A DNA stretch of 64,000 nucleotides from Ruegeria sp. Alg231-54 (GTDB lineage Bacteria > Pseudomonadota > Alphaproteobacteria > Rhodobacterales > Rhodobacteraceae): positions 1 through 64,000 of the forward strand of contig NZ_FREZ01000013.1 of the NCBI RefSeq assembly GCF_900143525.1. The letters run 5' to 3'. The translations under genes and the position numbers were made by a program. The notes below the pieces were generated by a model. That model was not told where the DNA came from. It ran no database searches and worked only from the letters and a program-made list of their open reading frames with translations. How positions within the stretch are numbered: the first letter of the stretch is position 1; every line of letters begins with the position of its first letter. This document shows, piece after piece, positions 55,272-63,733 of this stretch.

Positions 55272-56747
55272 ATGCTGGACGCGACAACCGACCTGAAATC
55301 AATCCTGAAGAACCCCGATCTGCTTGTAACCAAAGCCTATATCGGCGGTCAGTGGGTCGACGGGGACAATGGCACTTTTGCCGTGACCAACCCGGCGCGC
55401 GGCGACGTCGTAGCCGAAGTCGCAGACCTGAGCCGTGCGCAGGTCGCCGGCGCGATCGCACAAGCTGAGGCCGCGCAAAAGGAATGGGCCAAGCTGACCG
55501 GCAAGGAACGCGCCGTGATTCTGCGTCGCTGGTACGACCTGATGATGGAAAACGCCGAAGATCTGGGCAAGATCCTGACCGCCGAGCAAGGCAAGCCGCT
55601 GGCCGAGGCCGTTGGCGAGATCGGCTATGGCGCGTCGTTCATCGAGTTCTTCGGCGAAGAGGCCAAGCGCGTTTATGGCGAGACGATCCCGGGCCATCAG
55701 CGCGACAAGCGGATCATGGTGCTGAAACAGCCGATCGGTGTTGCGGCCTCGATCACGCCGTGGAACTTCCCCAATGCGATGATCACCCGCAAGGCGGCTC
55801 CGGCGCTGGCGGCAGGCTGTGCATTCGTCGCACGTCCAGCCAAGGAAACACCGCTGTCCGCATTGGTCATGGGCGTTCTGGCCGAACAGGCTGGCATCCC
55901 GGCTGGTGTGTTCAACGTATTGCCGTCCTCCAGCGCCAGCGAGATTGGCAAGGAGTTCTGCGAAAACCCCGGCGTGCGCAAACTGACCTTCACCGGCTCG
56001 ACCGAAGTGGGTCGCATCCTGCTGAAACAGGCGGCCGATCAGGTCATGAAATGCTCGATGGAACTGGGCGGCAACGCGCCATTCATCGTGTTTGACGATG
56101 CCGATCTGGATGCGGCTGTCGAAGGCGCGATGATGTGCAAGTTCCGCAACAACGGCCAGACCTGCGTCTGCGCCAACCGCATCTATGTGCAGGCGGGCGT
56201 GTACGATGAATTCGCGACCAAACTGAAAGCCGCTGTCGAGGCGCTGAAAATCGGTGATGGTCTGGCTGAGGGCACAACAACCGGCCCGCTGATCAACGCC
56301 GAAGCAGTGGTCAAGGTCGAAGAGCACATCAAAGACGTCACCGACAAGGGCGGCGCGGTTCTGACCGGCGGTCTGCCGCACGATCTGGGCGGCACCTTCT
56401 TCCAGCCCACCATCGTGACCGGCGTGACGCAGGACATGATGGTCGCACAGGACGAGACCTTTGGCCCGCTGGCCCCGCTGTTTAAGTTCGAAGACGAAGA
56501 CGATGTGATCGCAATGGCCAACGATACGATCTTTGGTCTGGCCTCTTATTTCTACGCCAAAGACCTCAGCCGGGTCTACAAAGTGGCCGAGGCTCTGGAA
56601 TACGGCATCGTTGGTGTGAACACCGGTATCATCTCGACCGAGCTTGGCCCGTTTGGCGGCGTCAAACAGTCCGGCCTGGGCCGCGAAGGCAGCCATCACG
56701 GCATGGAAGACTATCTTGAGATGAAGTACGTCTGCCTGTCGGTCTGA
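55272..56747 (+). CDS. gabD: Succinate-semialdehyde dehydrogenase
   Basis: NAD(P)-dependent oxidation of succinate semialdehyde to succinate, feeding GABA into the TCA cycle. It has 491 residues. The cofactor region is TPWNFPNAMITRKAAPALA, catalytic Glu in SMELGGNAPFIVF and catalytic Cys in NNGQTCVCANR. GVNTGIISTELGPFGGVKQSG is a hallmark of the SSADH branch. The start follows a GGAGG (TTGCCGGAGGCTGACCC). Length fits. No gabT lies adjacent. The substrate is inferred from family similarity. Confidence 0.93.
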   Translation: MLDATTDLKSILKNPDLLVTKAYIGGQWVDGDNGTFAVTNPARGDVVAEVADLSRAQVAGAIAQAEAAQKEWAKLTGKERAVILRRWYDLMMENAEDLGKILTAEQGKPLAEAVGEIGYGASFIEFFGEEAKRVYGETIPGHQRDKRIMVLKQPIGVAASITPWNFPNAMITRKAAPALAAGCAFVARPAKETPLSALVMGVLAEQAGIPAGVFNVLPSSSASEIGKEFCENPGVRKLTFTGSTEVGRILLKQAADQVMKCSMELGGNAPFIVFDDADLDAAVEGAMMCKFRNNGQTCVCANRIYVQAGVYDEFATKLKAAVEALKIGDGLAEGTTTGPLINAEAVVKVEEHIKDVTDKGGAVLTGGLPHDLGGTFFQPTIVTGVTQDMMVAQDETFGPLAPLFKFEDEDDVIAMANDTIFGLASYFYAKDLSRVYKVAEALEYGIVGVNTGIISTELGPFGGVKQSGLGREGSHHGMEDYLEMKYVCLSV

Positions 56748-56755
56748 TCTGAAAA

Positions 56756-56780
56756 GGCCCCGGTGTACCGCGCCGGGGCC
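56756..56780 (+). terminator. Hairpin terminator after gabD
   Basis: GGCCCCGG (56756-56763) pairs with CCGGGGCC (56773-56780). A short AT stretch (ATTACG then TTTG) follows. It lies just past the gabD stop and just upstream of the Pho-box-like sites. Confidence 0.7.
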
Positions 56781-56787
56781 ATTACGT

Positions 56788-56831
56788 TTGTCACAAAACT
56801 GCAAACAAACCGTCACATCCCTGCAATGACC
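56788..56831 (+). promoter_or_regulatory. Two tandem Pho-box-like sites upstream of phytase-like gene
   Basis: Four consecutive 11-base units can be read: TTGTCACAAAA (56788-56798), CTGCAAACAAA (56799-56809), CCGTCACATCC (56810-56820) and CTGCAATGACC (56821-56831). Each pair of units has the layout of a PhoB site (CTGTCAT-N4-CTGTCAT type). The second units fit the consensus less well than the first. This predicts induction in phosphate starvation. Confidence 0.65.
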
Positions 56832-56875
56832 CGCGTTCATCCCCCTCTCATCCAAGTGAGAGAGGATACCACCCG

Positions 56876-59059
56876 ATGTCATTGCGCTGTGTCTGCCTGA
56901 CATCTGCCCTTGCCCTGACCGCCGGTCAGGCAGCGGCAGAAATGAATTTCAACCGAATTGCGTCTTTCCCCGTCGTCAAAAACATGGCCGAGGGGGCGGA
57001 TACCACCCGCGAAACCTCGCCCGAGATCATCGCGGCGACAGCGGACGGCATGACGCTGATCTATACCGACAGCCCACTGGGCATGATTGGCATGGTCGAC
57101 ATCACCGACCCTGCGAACCCGACGCCTCTGGGTGCGATGGAGGTGGGTGGAGAGCCGACGTCGGTTGGGATTGTTGGCACGACGGCTTTTGTGGGCGTGA
57201 ACACTTCGGAAAGCTATACCGCCCCATCGGGCAAGCTGATCTCGGTCGACATTGCGGGCAAAGCCGAAACCGGTGCCTGTGACCTGGGCGGTCAGCCCGA
57301 CAGCGTCGCCATTGCTCCCGATGGCAGCTTTGTCGCCGTGGCGATCGAGAACGAGCGCGACGAAGACCTGAACGATGGCTTCATCCCGCAGCTGCCAGCT
57401 GGTTCGTTGGCGCTGGTGCCGTTGATTGAAGGTGCTCTGGATTGCGCAGGCATGAAGATGGCCTCGCTGACCGGGCTGTCGGAGGTTGCGCCTACTGACC
57501 CAGAACCGGAATTCGTGGACATCAATGATCTGGGTGAAACAGTAGTAACCTTGCAGGAGAACAACCACATCGCGGTCGTCGACAAGGATGGCGACGTGGT
57601 CAGCCATTTCTCCGCAGGCGCGGTCGATCTGGAAGGCATCGATGCCACCGACGAACGCGGTGCGCTGATCTTCACCGAAAGCCAGCCGGGCCGTTTGCGT
57701 GAGCCTGATGCGGTGAAATGGATCGACGACACCCATTTCGCCACCGCCAACGAAGGCGACTATCAGGGCGGTTCGCGCGGCTGGACGATCTTCCACAAGG
57801 ACGGCACCGTTGTTTACGAGAACGGCACCGACTTCGAGAAGGCCATCATTCAGATCGGTCACTATCCCGACAAACGCTCGGACGCCAAGGGCGTAGAGCC
57901 GGAAAGCGTGACCGCCGCCACCTTTGGCGGTACGCCGATGATCTTTGTGGGCGCCGAACGCGCCTCGGTCGTGGGTGTTTATGACGCCACCGATCCGGCC
58001 AACCCGGTTCTGAAACAGCTGCTGCCCTCAGGTGTTGGCCCCGAAGGTTATGTTGCAATCCCGGAACGCAACCTGCTGATCTCGGCCAATGAAAAGGACC
58101 TGATCGAAGACGGTGGCCCGCGTGCGCACGTGATGATCTACGAATATCAGGACGCCCCGGCCAGCTATCCGCATCTGACGTCCGCAGGCACAGATGAGCT
58201 GATCGGCTGGGGCGCGCTGTCCGGTCTGGTGGCAGATGAGGACGGCATGATCTATGCGGTGAACGACAGCTTCTACGGCTTCCAGCCTTCGATTTTCAAG
58301 ATCGACCCCAGCCAGAAACCGGCCCGCATTGTGGATGTGATCCGCATCCACCGTCAAGACGGCAACCCGGCGCAGAAACTAGACCTGGAAGGCATCACGC
58401 TGGACGGTAAAGGCGGGTTCTACGTCGCCTCCGAAGGCCGCACCGACCGTGTTATCCCGCATGCGATTTACCACGTGTCCGCTGATGGCCTGATCAAGGA
58501 TCGCAAAGGCGAGATCGGCCTGCCACTTGAGCTCATGGCGGTCGAAAAGCGCTTTGGGTTTGAAGGCATCACCCGCGTTGGCAAAACCCTGTGGATGGCC
58601 GTTCAGCGCGAATGGAAGGACGACCCTGAAAACCACGTGAAACTGGTGGCCTACAACCTTGAGACCAAAGAATGGGGCGCGGTGCACTATCCCAAAGCGG
58701 ACCCGGAAAAAGGATGGGTCGGTCTGTCGGAAATCGTGGCCTTTGGTGACCATGTCTATGTCATCGAGCGCGACAATCAGCATGACCACCGCGCGGTGAC
58801 CAAAAAGGTCTACCGCATACCGCTTTCTGACATGACCCCGGCCCAACTGGGCGGCCCCCTGCCCGTGGTTAGCAAGCAAGAAGTCCGCGACCTGCTGCCC
58901 GACCTGACCTCGACCGGTGGTTACGTTCTGGACAAGATCGAAGGTCTGGCCATTCTGCCCTCGGGCGAGGCGTTTGTGATGACCGACAATGACGGCGTCG
59001 ACGATGCCTCGGGTGAGACGATGTTCTGGTCGATCGGGTCGGTGACTGGTGGGAACTAA
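56876..59059 (+). CDS. Secreted esterase-like phytase family protein
   Basis: A 727-residue secreted protein. The signal peptide is about residues 1-22 (LTSALALTAGQAAAEM). The N-terminal half is a beta-propeller-like repeat region (ADGMTLIYTDSPLGMIGMVDI, LISVDIAGKAETGACDL, PDSVAIAPDGSFVAVAIENER). The C-terminal half has the pfam 'esterase-like activity of phytase' pattern: KLDLEGITLDGKGGFYVASEGR, ELMAVEKRFGFEGITRVG and LDKIEGLAILPSGEAFVMTDNDG. Together with tandem Pho-box-like sites this suggests release of phosphate from organic phosphates. Activity is inferred. Confidence 0.82.
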   Translation: MSLRCVCLTSALALTAGQAAAEMNFNRIASFPVVKNMAEGADTTRETSPEIIAATADGMTLIYTDSPLGMIGMVDITDPANPTPLGAMEVGGEPTSVGIVGTTAFVGVNTSESYTAPSGKLISVDIAGKAETGACDLGGQPDSVAIAPDGSFVAVAIENERDEDLNDGFIPQLPAGSLALVPLIEGALDCAGMKMASLTGLSEVAPTDPEPEFVDINDLGETVVTLQENNHIAVVDKDGDVVSHFSAGAVDLEGIDATDERGALIFTESQPGRLREPDAVKWIDDTHFATANEGDYQGGSRGWTIFHKDGTVVYENGTDFEKAIIQIGHYPDKRSDAKGVEPESVTAATFGGTPMIFVGAERASVVGVYDATDPANPVLKQLLPSGVGPEGYVAIPERNLLISANEKDLIEDGGPRAHVMIYEYQDAPASYPHLTSAGTDELIGWGALSGLVADEDGMIYAVNDSFYGFQPSIFKIDPSQKPARIVDVIRIHRQDGNPAQKLDLEGITLDGKGGFYVASEGRTDRVIPHAIYHVSADGLIKDRKGEIGLPLELMAVEKRFGFEGITRVGKTLWMAVQREWKDDPENHVKLVAYNLETKEWGAVHYPKADPEKGWVGLSEIVAFGDHVYVIERDNQHDHRAVTKKVYRIPLSDMTPAQLGGPLPVVSKQEVRDLLPDLTSTGGYVLDKIEGLAILPSGEAFVMTDNDGVDDASGETMFWSIGSVTGGN

Positions 59060-59082
59060 ACTCAACAGGAAAAACACAGAAG

Positions 59083-59108
59083 GACCCCGCACGAAATTGT
59101 GCGGGGTC
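59083..59108 (+). terminator. Intrinsic terminator after phytase-like gene
   Basis: GACCCCGCAC (59083-59092) pairs perfectly with GTGCGGGGTC (59099-59108), six-base loop, followed by ATTTAAC. It lies 23 bases past the stop at 59059. Confidence 0.85.
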
Positions 59109-59214
59109 ATTTAACTTCAGACGTCAGATTTGAGCCCTTCTACGACATAGGTTTATCAGAGCAACGTGAAACGCTTTGCTTGAATCTTTAGTATGGGTTT
59201 TCTACTTTGAGTGG

Positions 59215-59955
59215 ATGCGGAATGTAATCCTCCGAACCACCTCGATAGTCGTCGGCATACTCGCTTTGGTACCCGCCACGTCCCGATCAACCGCTGGAAT
59301 CTACGACCCACCCAGTTTCGAATCTTCACCGTTCATTTGCCCTTTGGATCGGTCGGAAGACCTAACACTATTCCTTGAATTTGAACCGGGAGAAGAGAGA
59401 GTTCGTCTTAGCATTCCACGCGGTTATTTCGATCCTCGACTAAAGTTACGGGACAACACGACGCGGGAAGGCCAGGTTTTGCGGGTTCACGGCGAGAGCT
59501 TCACGCCCTGGCCACCTGAGTTCCTGCCAAAACGTCAGGAGGGGCCCTATGTCGGCATGTTGTTGACCGACTACATCCCGATGGATGATCTTGCAGTACA
59601 TCATGCCACCCTCGTTCGTGGGTACACAGCCACTGATGTGCCCGAGCTTTATGCAGTCGAGTCGATACTTGGGCTGGAAACGCTGGTGTCTGATGCGCCG
59701 CCGTTCCGAGATCCAGAAACCAGCGCCTATAGCGATACAGAGTTGTATATTTCCCGCAACTCCAACGGTCAAATCACCGACGTGATAACGTGCAAAAAGC
59801 CCGGTTCAGTCCCGTATCCGGGCTGTCGGCATTACATGGAGTCACCGCTGGTCGACTTCGATATCGATTATTCCCTGAAGCTTCTACCCCATTGGCAGCA
59901 CATGTTGCGCAATGCGCGAGCGATCGTGTCCTGCATAACCTCAAATTTCTTATAG
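59215..59955 (+). CDS. Secreted protein of unknown function (246 aa)
   Basis: A 246-residue protein that I do not recognise. A signal peptide or anchor is at about 7-25 (TTSIVVGILALVPATSRS). The mature part is acidic and Pro-rich with four Cys (PFICPLDRS, VITCKKPG, YPGCRHYM, VSCITSN). The start is uncertain: ATG 59215 is chosen; a TTG at 59176 is in frame. It has lower GC than the phytase-like gene. The 30-bp dispersed repeat follows its stop, as for the ClpP-like gene at 20271. Confidence 0.65.
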   Translation: MRNVILRTTSIVVGILALVPATSRSTAGIYDPPSFESSPFICPLDRSEDLTLFLEFEPGEERVRLSIPRGYFDPRLKLRDNTTREGQVLRVHGESFTPWPPEFLPKRQEGPYVGMLLTDYIPMDDLAVHHATLVRGYTATDVPELYAVESILGLETLVSDAPPFRDPETSAYSDTELYISRNSNGQITDVITCKKPGSVPYPGCRHYMESPLVDFDIDYSLKLLPHWQHMLRNARAIVSCITSNFL

Positions 59956-59968
59956 AAGGCTTCCTTTA

Positions 59969-59998
59969 AAGGTCCGTTTTGTCCGCATAGCGGACATC
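59969..59998. repeat. 30-bp dispersed repeat, copy 2
   Basis: Matches 21271-21300 at 25 of 30 positions, core CCGTTTTGTCCGCA. It lies 14 bases past the stop of the unknown secreted protein. Confidence 0.6.
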
Positions 59999-60016
59999 CC
60001 GGTACAACAAAAAACA

Positions 60017-60046
60017 ACGCCCCGCGTCTGGAGGAACGCGGGGCGT
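60017..60046 (-). terminator. Terminator after hsp20-type gene
   Basis: ACGCCCCGCGT (60017-60027) pairs perfectly with ACGCGGGGCGT (60036-60046), eight-base loop, followed on the minus strand by TTGTTTTTTG. A second nine-base-pair hairpin (GCGATAATC / GATTATCGC, 60052-60080) lies between it and the gene stop. Confidence 0.88.
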
Positions 60047-60097
60047 ATGGTGCGATAATCCAGAGAGGAACGATTATCGCGGCGTATAGCGGTCGCC

Positions 60098-60565
60098 TTA
60101 GTTCACGGCTTTGGCGTCTACCACGTCCTTTTCAATGGCATTGGCCGAAGAAATCTCAATCCGGCGCGGTTTCAATGCCTCGGGCACTTCGCGCTTCAGG
60201 TCGATGTTCAGCATGCCGTTTTCATGGCTCGCGCCGATGACACGCACGTGATCAGCCAAAGCAAAGCGGCGTTCGAAGGCGCGGGTGGCAATGCCACGGT
60301 GCAGATAGCTGCGCTCTTTGTCCTCGGCGGCTTTCTTGCCAGCAACGATCAGGGCGTTTTCTTTCATCTCGACCGACAGGTCATTTTCCGAAAAACCGGC
60401 GACTGCAACCGAGATGCGATAAGTGTCGGCATCGGTCTTTTCGATGTTGTAAGGCGGGTAGCTCGGCTGAGCCACATCATTGGTCAGCACGCGATCCATC
60501 ATGTCGGCGATCTGGTCGAAACCAACGGTGGCACGGTGCAGGGGTGCAAAATCAAAACTACGCAT
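60098..60565 (-). CDS. ibpA: Small heat-shock protein (Hsp20/IbpA family)
   Basis: A 155-residue ATP-independent holdase. The N-terminal arm starts MRSFDFAPLHRATVGFDQIADMM as in IbpA. The alpha-crystallin domain (about 38-130) has YRISVAVAGFSENDLSVEM, LIVAGKKAAEDKERSYLHRG and the end HENGMLNIDLKREVPEALKPR. It is monocistronic with a double-hairpin end. A sigma-32-like promoter lies upstream. No clear ROSE-type thermometer was seen, though the leader is about 90 bases. Confidence 0.95.
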   Translation of the reverse strand: MRSFDFAPLHRATVGFDQIADMMDRVLTNDVAQPSYPPYNIEKTDADTYRISVAVAGFSENDLSVEMKENALIVAGKKAAEDKERSYLHRGIATRAFERRFALADHVRVIGASHENGMLNIDLKREVPEALKPRRIEISSANAIEKDVVDAKAVN

Positions 60566-60663
60566 GTGTCATATCCTCATATCAGAGCGATCTGTGTTCT
60601 GCCCTCCGTTCGGACGGGCATCTGGTTGATACGGGCCCCATTCGTGGCGACCCGATACAGTTC

Positions 60664-60692
60664 ACATGGGTAGCAGTTTGACCGAGTTCAAC
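60664..60692 (-). promoter_or_regulatory. Candidate sigma-32 (RpoH) promoter for ibpA
   Basis: On the minus strand GTTGAA (60692-60687) is followed after 16 bases by CCCATGT (60670-60664). This resembles the RpoH consensus of a CTTGAA-type -35 and a CCCAT-type -10. The -35 overlaps the stop region of the protease gene. The predicted leader is about 90 bases. Confidence 0.5.
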
Positions 60693-61503
60693 CCCCGCCC
60701 GAGCTGATGAATTTCGCGCCGGAATTCGACTTGCCGGACCCGACCTGCAACCGGCGGATCGTTGCCTGTGGACGCGGGGCATCGCGCCGTAAGTCCGCCT
60801 TGAGTTCGGCAACGATTCCAGACAGTTCCATCCCGTATCCGGCCACACGACCCCCGTAGGTTCCGATCGCTGAGACAACTGACAGGATCTGCCAGCGCGG
60901 GCCATTTCTGGCCAGCAATGCCGAACCGGACGAGCCAAAAGTGATGTCGCAGTTGAAGGTAATCAACCCTTGCTGGCGACCCAGGATACGGCAGGATCTT
61001 TCCCGCGTGATCGCCTCGGACCGGCCGCGCCCGTAGGAGGCCAGGCTGACCTCGGTTCCGGCAACGCGCCCCTTATGCAACGCAAACGGATTGGCGATTG
61101 AATAGGGGATAGGCTGTTCCAAACGCATCAGCGCAACGTCAGCGCGGACAGTATCCGGTGACAACGGGGCATTGCTGACATATTCCGGGTTCACGGCAAT
61201 CTGCATGACTTTGCGATCTGCCAGCGCCTCACCATGGCTCAAACCGGCGCGAAACGTCACCTTTCCCGGCTCGTAGGGTTTGCCGCTGGCCTTGTCCACC
61301 GCACAGTGCGCAGCAGTCAAAACCAGATCCTGCGCAATCAGGGTGCCGGTGCAAAACCCCTGATCGCCTACGTCCAGACGTCCAACCGCCTCCCATCCGA
61401 AAAGGTCATCGCGGTCCGTCAGTTTACGCTTGGCGGTCTGGGCGTAAGTTGCAGAAGCGGAAATTGAAAGAAACAAAAGAAAATTCAGAAAAAAGCGACT
61501 CAT
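60688..61503 (-). CDS. Secreted trypsin-like serine protease (copy 2)
   Basis: A 271-residue secreted protein. The signal peptide is about 1-21 (FLNFLLFLSISASATYAQ). The trypsin-fold catalytic triad is visible: His in LVLTAAHCAVDK, Asp in VRADVALMRLEQP, Ser in CDITFGSSGSALLARNG. The Ser is flanked by GSSGS, not GDSGG, as in V8/glutamyl-type or HtrA-like relatives. The C-terminal tail is basic then Ser/Gly-rich. It overlaps the start of the copy at 61500-62294 by four bases and is closely related to it (duplication). Confidence 0.9.
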   Translation of the reverse strand: MSRFFLNFLLFLSISASATYAQTAKRKLTDRDDLFGWEAVGRLDVGDQGFCTGTLIAQDLVLTAAHCAVDKASGKPYEPGKVTFRAGLSHGEALADRKVMQIAVNPEYVSNAPLSPDTVRADVALMRLEQPIPYSIANPFALHKGRVAGTEVSLASYGRGRSEAITRERSCRILGRQQGLITFNCDITFGSSGSALLARNGPRWQILSVVSAIGTYGGRVAGYGMELSGIVAELKADLRRDAPRPQATIRRLQVGSGKSNSGAKFISSGGG

Positions 61504-62294
61504 GGTTTTATGAACCTTGCTCCAATATTGCGGCGTGTCCCTCCTTGGGAGGAAGATACGCCAAATCCGCGGCCAGCCGACAATTCTGCCTGCAGCAGCT
61601 CCAATGAATCTTCGACCGCGGTGCCGACGGCCACGCGCTGCCCGTTGAATTCGGCCTTGGCTGCGACGACCGAAACGATGCGCGGCCGGTCCCCTTCAAA
61701 GGAAAAGACCGGTGCGCCCGACGACCCGAACTCGACGTCACAGGACAACACCAAAACGTTGGATGTGCGCGTCATGACCGAGCACACTTCTTGCAACGAG
61801 GGAGCCTCGGCCCGATCCTGCGCGTAGGACACGACCCCCACTTCGGCACCTCGGGCCGGACGGTCTCCGGTCTCGAACGGAATTACGCTCGTATTGCGGA
61901 TCGGTTGCCACAGCTCGATCAGCGCGATGTCATTGTACAGCCGCGAGGCCGATGCCTCGGTGCTGTATTCGTAGTCCGGGTGAACAACAGCGCGACGTGC
62001 GGCCCGATAGGCCGATGCACGCCCAAGACGCCAGGCGGCCAGAAACTCGACCTCTGCGAGGTCAACCCGCTGACCGGTCACCTTATCGAACAGACAATGA
62101 GCGGCCGTTAAAACCTGTGTCGGAGAAATCAGCGTCCCGGTGCAAAACCCGGCGCCGTCCCTGATGTCCAGGCGCCCGACTGCCATCCACGCGCGTCCCG
62201 CATCGGTGGTGTCCAGGCTTTTCAACCCGGTATCCTGGGCTGCGGCGGATAACGGCGTCAAAGCCAGCGCCAATGCTGTGATCCAGTTTCGCAA
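61500..62294 (-). CDS. Secreted trypsin-like serine protease (copy 1)
   Basis: A 264-residue secreted protein, paralogous to the following gene. The start is TTG at 62294 with GGAG seven bases before; a signal peptide follows (WITALALALTPLSAAAQ). Triad residues lie in VLTAAHCLFDK, LYNDIALIELWQP and CDVEFGSSGAPVFSFEG. A Cys pair is possible between GAGFCTG and AAHC. Substrate and site of action beyond the periplasm or outside are unknown. Its end overlaps the second copy by ATGA, so both are made together. Confidence 0.88.
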   Translation of the reverse strand: MRNWITALALALTPLSAAAQDTGLKSLDTTDAGRAWMAVGRLDIRDGAGFCTGTLISPTQVLTAAHCLFDKVTGQRVDLAEVEFLAAWRLGRASAYRAARRAVVHPDYEYSTEASASRLYNDIALIELWQPIRNTSVIPFETGDRPARGAEVGVVSYAQDRAEAPSLQEVCSVMTRTSNVLVLSCDVEFGSSGAPVFSFEGDRPRIVSVVAAKAEFNGQRVAVGTAVEDSLELLQAELSAGRGFGVSSSQGGTRRNIGARFIKP

Positions 62295-62412
62295 ACGGCA
62301 CTCCGGCTTTGCTGTTGACGTATTTTCCTACGTCTCCGGTGCGGCAAAAATAGGGCGATGACGCCCGCGCCCGTTTAACGTGGCGAGTGGTGCGCAGTTG
62401 CATCAGCATGGT

Positions 62413-63729
62413 TTATCTAAGGACCGGAACCTCAGGTTTGGCTGGTTCACGCAATGCCCGCGGCACCGGCCCGCCGGTTGCCCAGTCCAAAAGCTCGACC
62501 GTATGCAGAACGGGAGTGTCCGTGCCAGAGCCGATCTGCATCATACATCCGATATTGCCCGCAGCGATCACGTCCGGCTTTTTGGCTTCCAGCGTTTTGA
62601 TCTTGCGGTGCTTCAGCTTGCCCGAAATCTCTGGCTGCATCAGGTTGTAAGTCCCCGCGCTGCCGCAGCACAGGTGGCTATCTGCCGGCTCTAACACGGG
62701 GAAACCAGCCTGTTTCAGCAGGTTTTTGGGGTGCGTTTTGATCTTTTGACCGTGCTGCAAAGAACAGGCTGCATGATATGCAACGGTCAGGCCCTTGTTT
62801 TCGCCCTGTGGCAACTCCAGCTGGATCAGCAGTTCGCTGATATCCATTGCAATCGACGACACCCGCGCCGCGTCTTCGGCCATGGGATCATTTCGAAACA
62901 GATGGCCATAATCCTTGACCGTCGTACCGCAGCCCGAGGTGTTGATGACGATGGCGTCCAGCCCATCGCCGTTCATTTCTGCGTTCCAGGCCCTGATATT
63001 GGCTTTAGCGGCCTCATAACTTTCGCGGGTCTTGCCCATATGATGGGTCAGCGCGCCGCAGCACCCTGCGCCTTCGGCCACGACGACCTCGCATCCCATC
63101 CTTGTCAAAAGTCGAATAGTTGCGTCGTTAATGTCAGTATTTAAAGCTTTTTGCGCACAACCCGTCAGCAGTGCAACACGCTTGCGCTGCGGTCCTTTAG
63201 CCGGAAATCTCTGCGGGTCGTCATTGCGACTAACGGGCGGGATATGTTTGGGTGCCATGTCTAGCATGGCGCGCAACCGGGCGTCGGGCATCAGAAAGCG
63301 GAATGGCCGCCCCAGCTTCGCCCCGATCAAAGCCCAGCGGAACCGCATCGGATAAGGCAGAATCTGTGCCAGCACCCAACGCAATGCACGATCCGAGAAG
63401 GGGCGTTTATAGTTCTCTTCGATGTATTCCCGCGCGTGATCGACCAGATGCATGTAGTGCACGCCCGATGGACACGTGGTCATACAGGCCAGGCATGACA
63501 GGCAGCGGTCGATATGTTTGACCGTTTTCTCATCCGGCACACGCTCGTTTTCAAGCATGTCCTTGATCAGGTAGATGCGCCCCCGTGGACTATCCAATTC
63601 GTCCCCCAGCACCTGATAGGTTGGGCATGTGGCTGTACAAAACCCACAATGGACGCAGTTTCGCAGGATTTCATTTGATCTTTGGATCGCGGGATCTTGC
63701 AACTGCTTTTCGGTGAATGTCGTCTGCAT
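62413..63729 (-). CDS. glcF: Glycolate oxidase iron-sulfur subunit
   Basis: Iron-sulfur subunit of glycolate oxidase (GlcDEF), passing electrons from glycolate to quinone at the membrane. It has 438 residues. Two 4Fe-4S motifs lie in NCVHCGFCTATCPTYQ and RCLSCLACMTTCPSGVH. Two CCG domains follow (AGCCGALTHHMG, HLCCGSAGTYNL). It is four bases downstream of glcE. glcD lies presumably further right, outside the window. Confidence 0.96.
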   Translation of the reverse strand: MQTTFTEKQLQDPAIQRSNEILRNCVHCGFCTATCPTYQVLGDELDSPRGRIYLIKDMLENERVPDEKTVKHIDRCLSCLACMTTCPSGVHYMHLVDHAREYIEENYKRPFSDRALRWVLAQILPYPMRFRWALIGAKLGRPFRFLMPDARLRAMLDMAPKHIPPVSRNDDPQRFPAKGPQRKRVALLTGCAQKALNTDINDATIRLLTRMGCEVVVAEGAGCCGALTHHMGKTRESYEAAKANIRAWNAEMNGDGLDAIVINTSGCGTTVKDYGHLFRNDPMAEDAARVSSIAMDISELLIQLELPQGENKGLTVAYHAACSLQHGQKIKTHPKNLLKQAGFPVLEPADSHLCCGSAGTYNLMQPEISGKLKHRKIKTLEAKKPDVIAAGNIGCMMQIGSGTDTPVLHTVELLDWATGGPVPRALREPAKPEVPVLR

Positions 63730-63733
63730 CGGC

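Noticed and set aside
55299-56903. Long open frame on the minus strand opposite gabD (534 codons)
   Set aside because: Antisense of a certain gene; low-complexity His/Gln/Arg sequence, no family match.
59955-60097. Small RNA between the unknown gene and ibpA
   Set aside because: The two hairpins are explained as terminators of ibpA; no promoter or conserved RNA was seen.
60566-60660. ROSE-type RNA thermometer in the ibpA leader
   Set aside because: The ribosome-binding AGGA is not clearly paired in the short hairpins that can be drawn; the signal is too weak to call.
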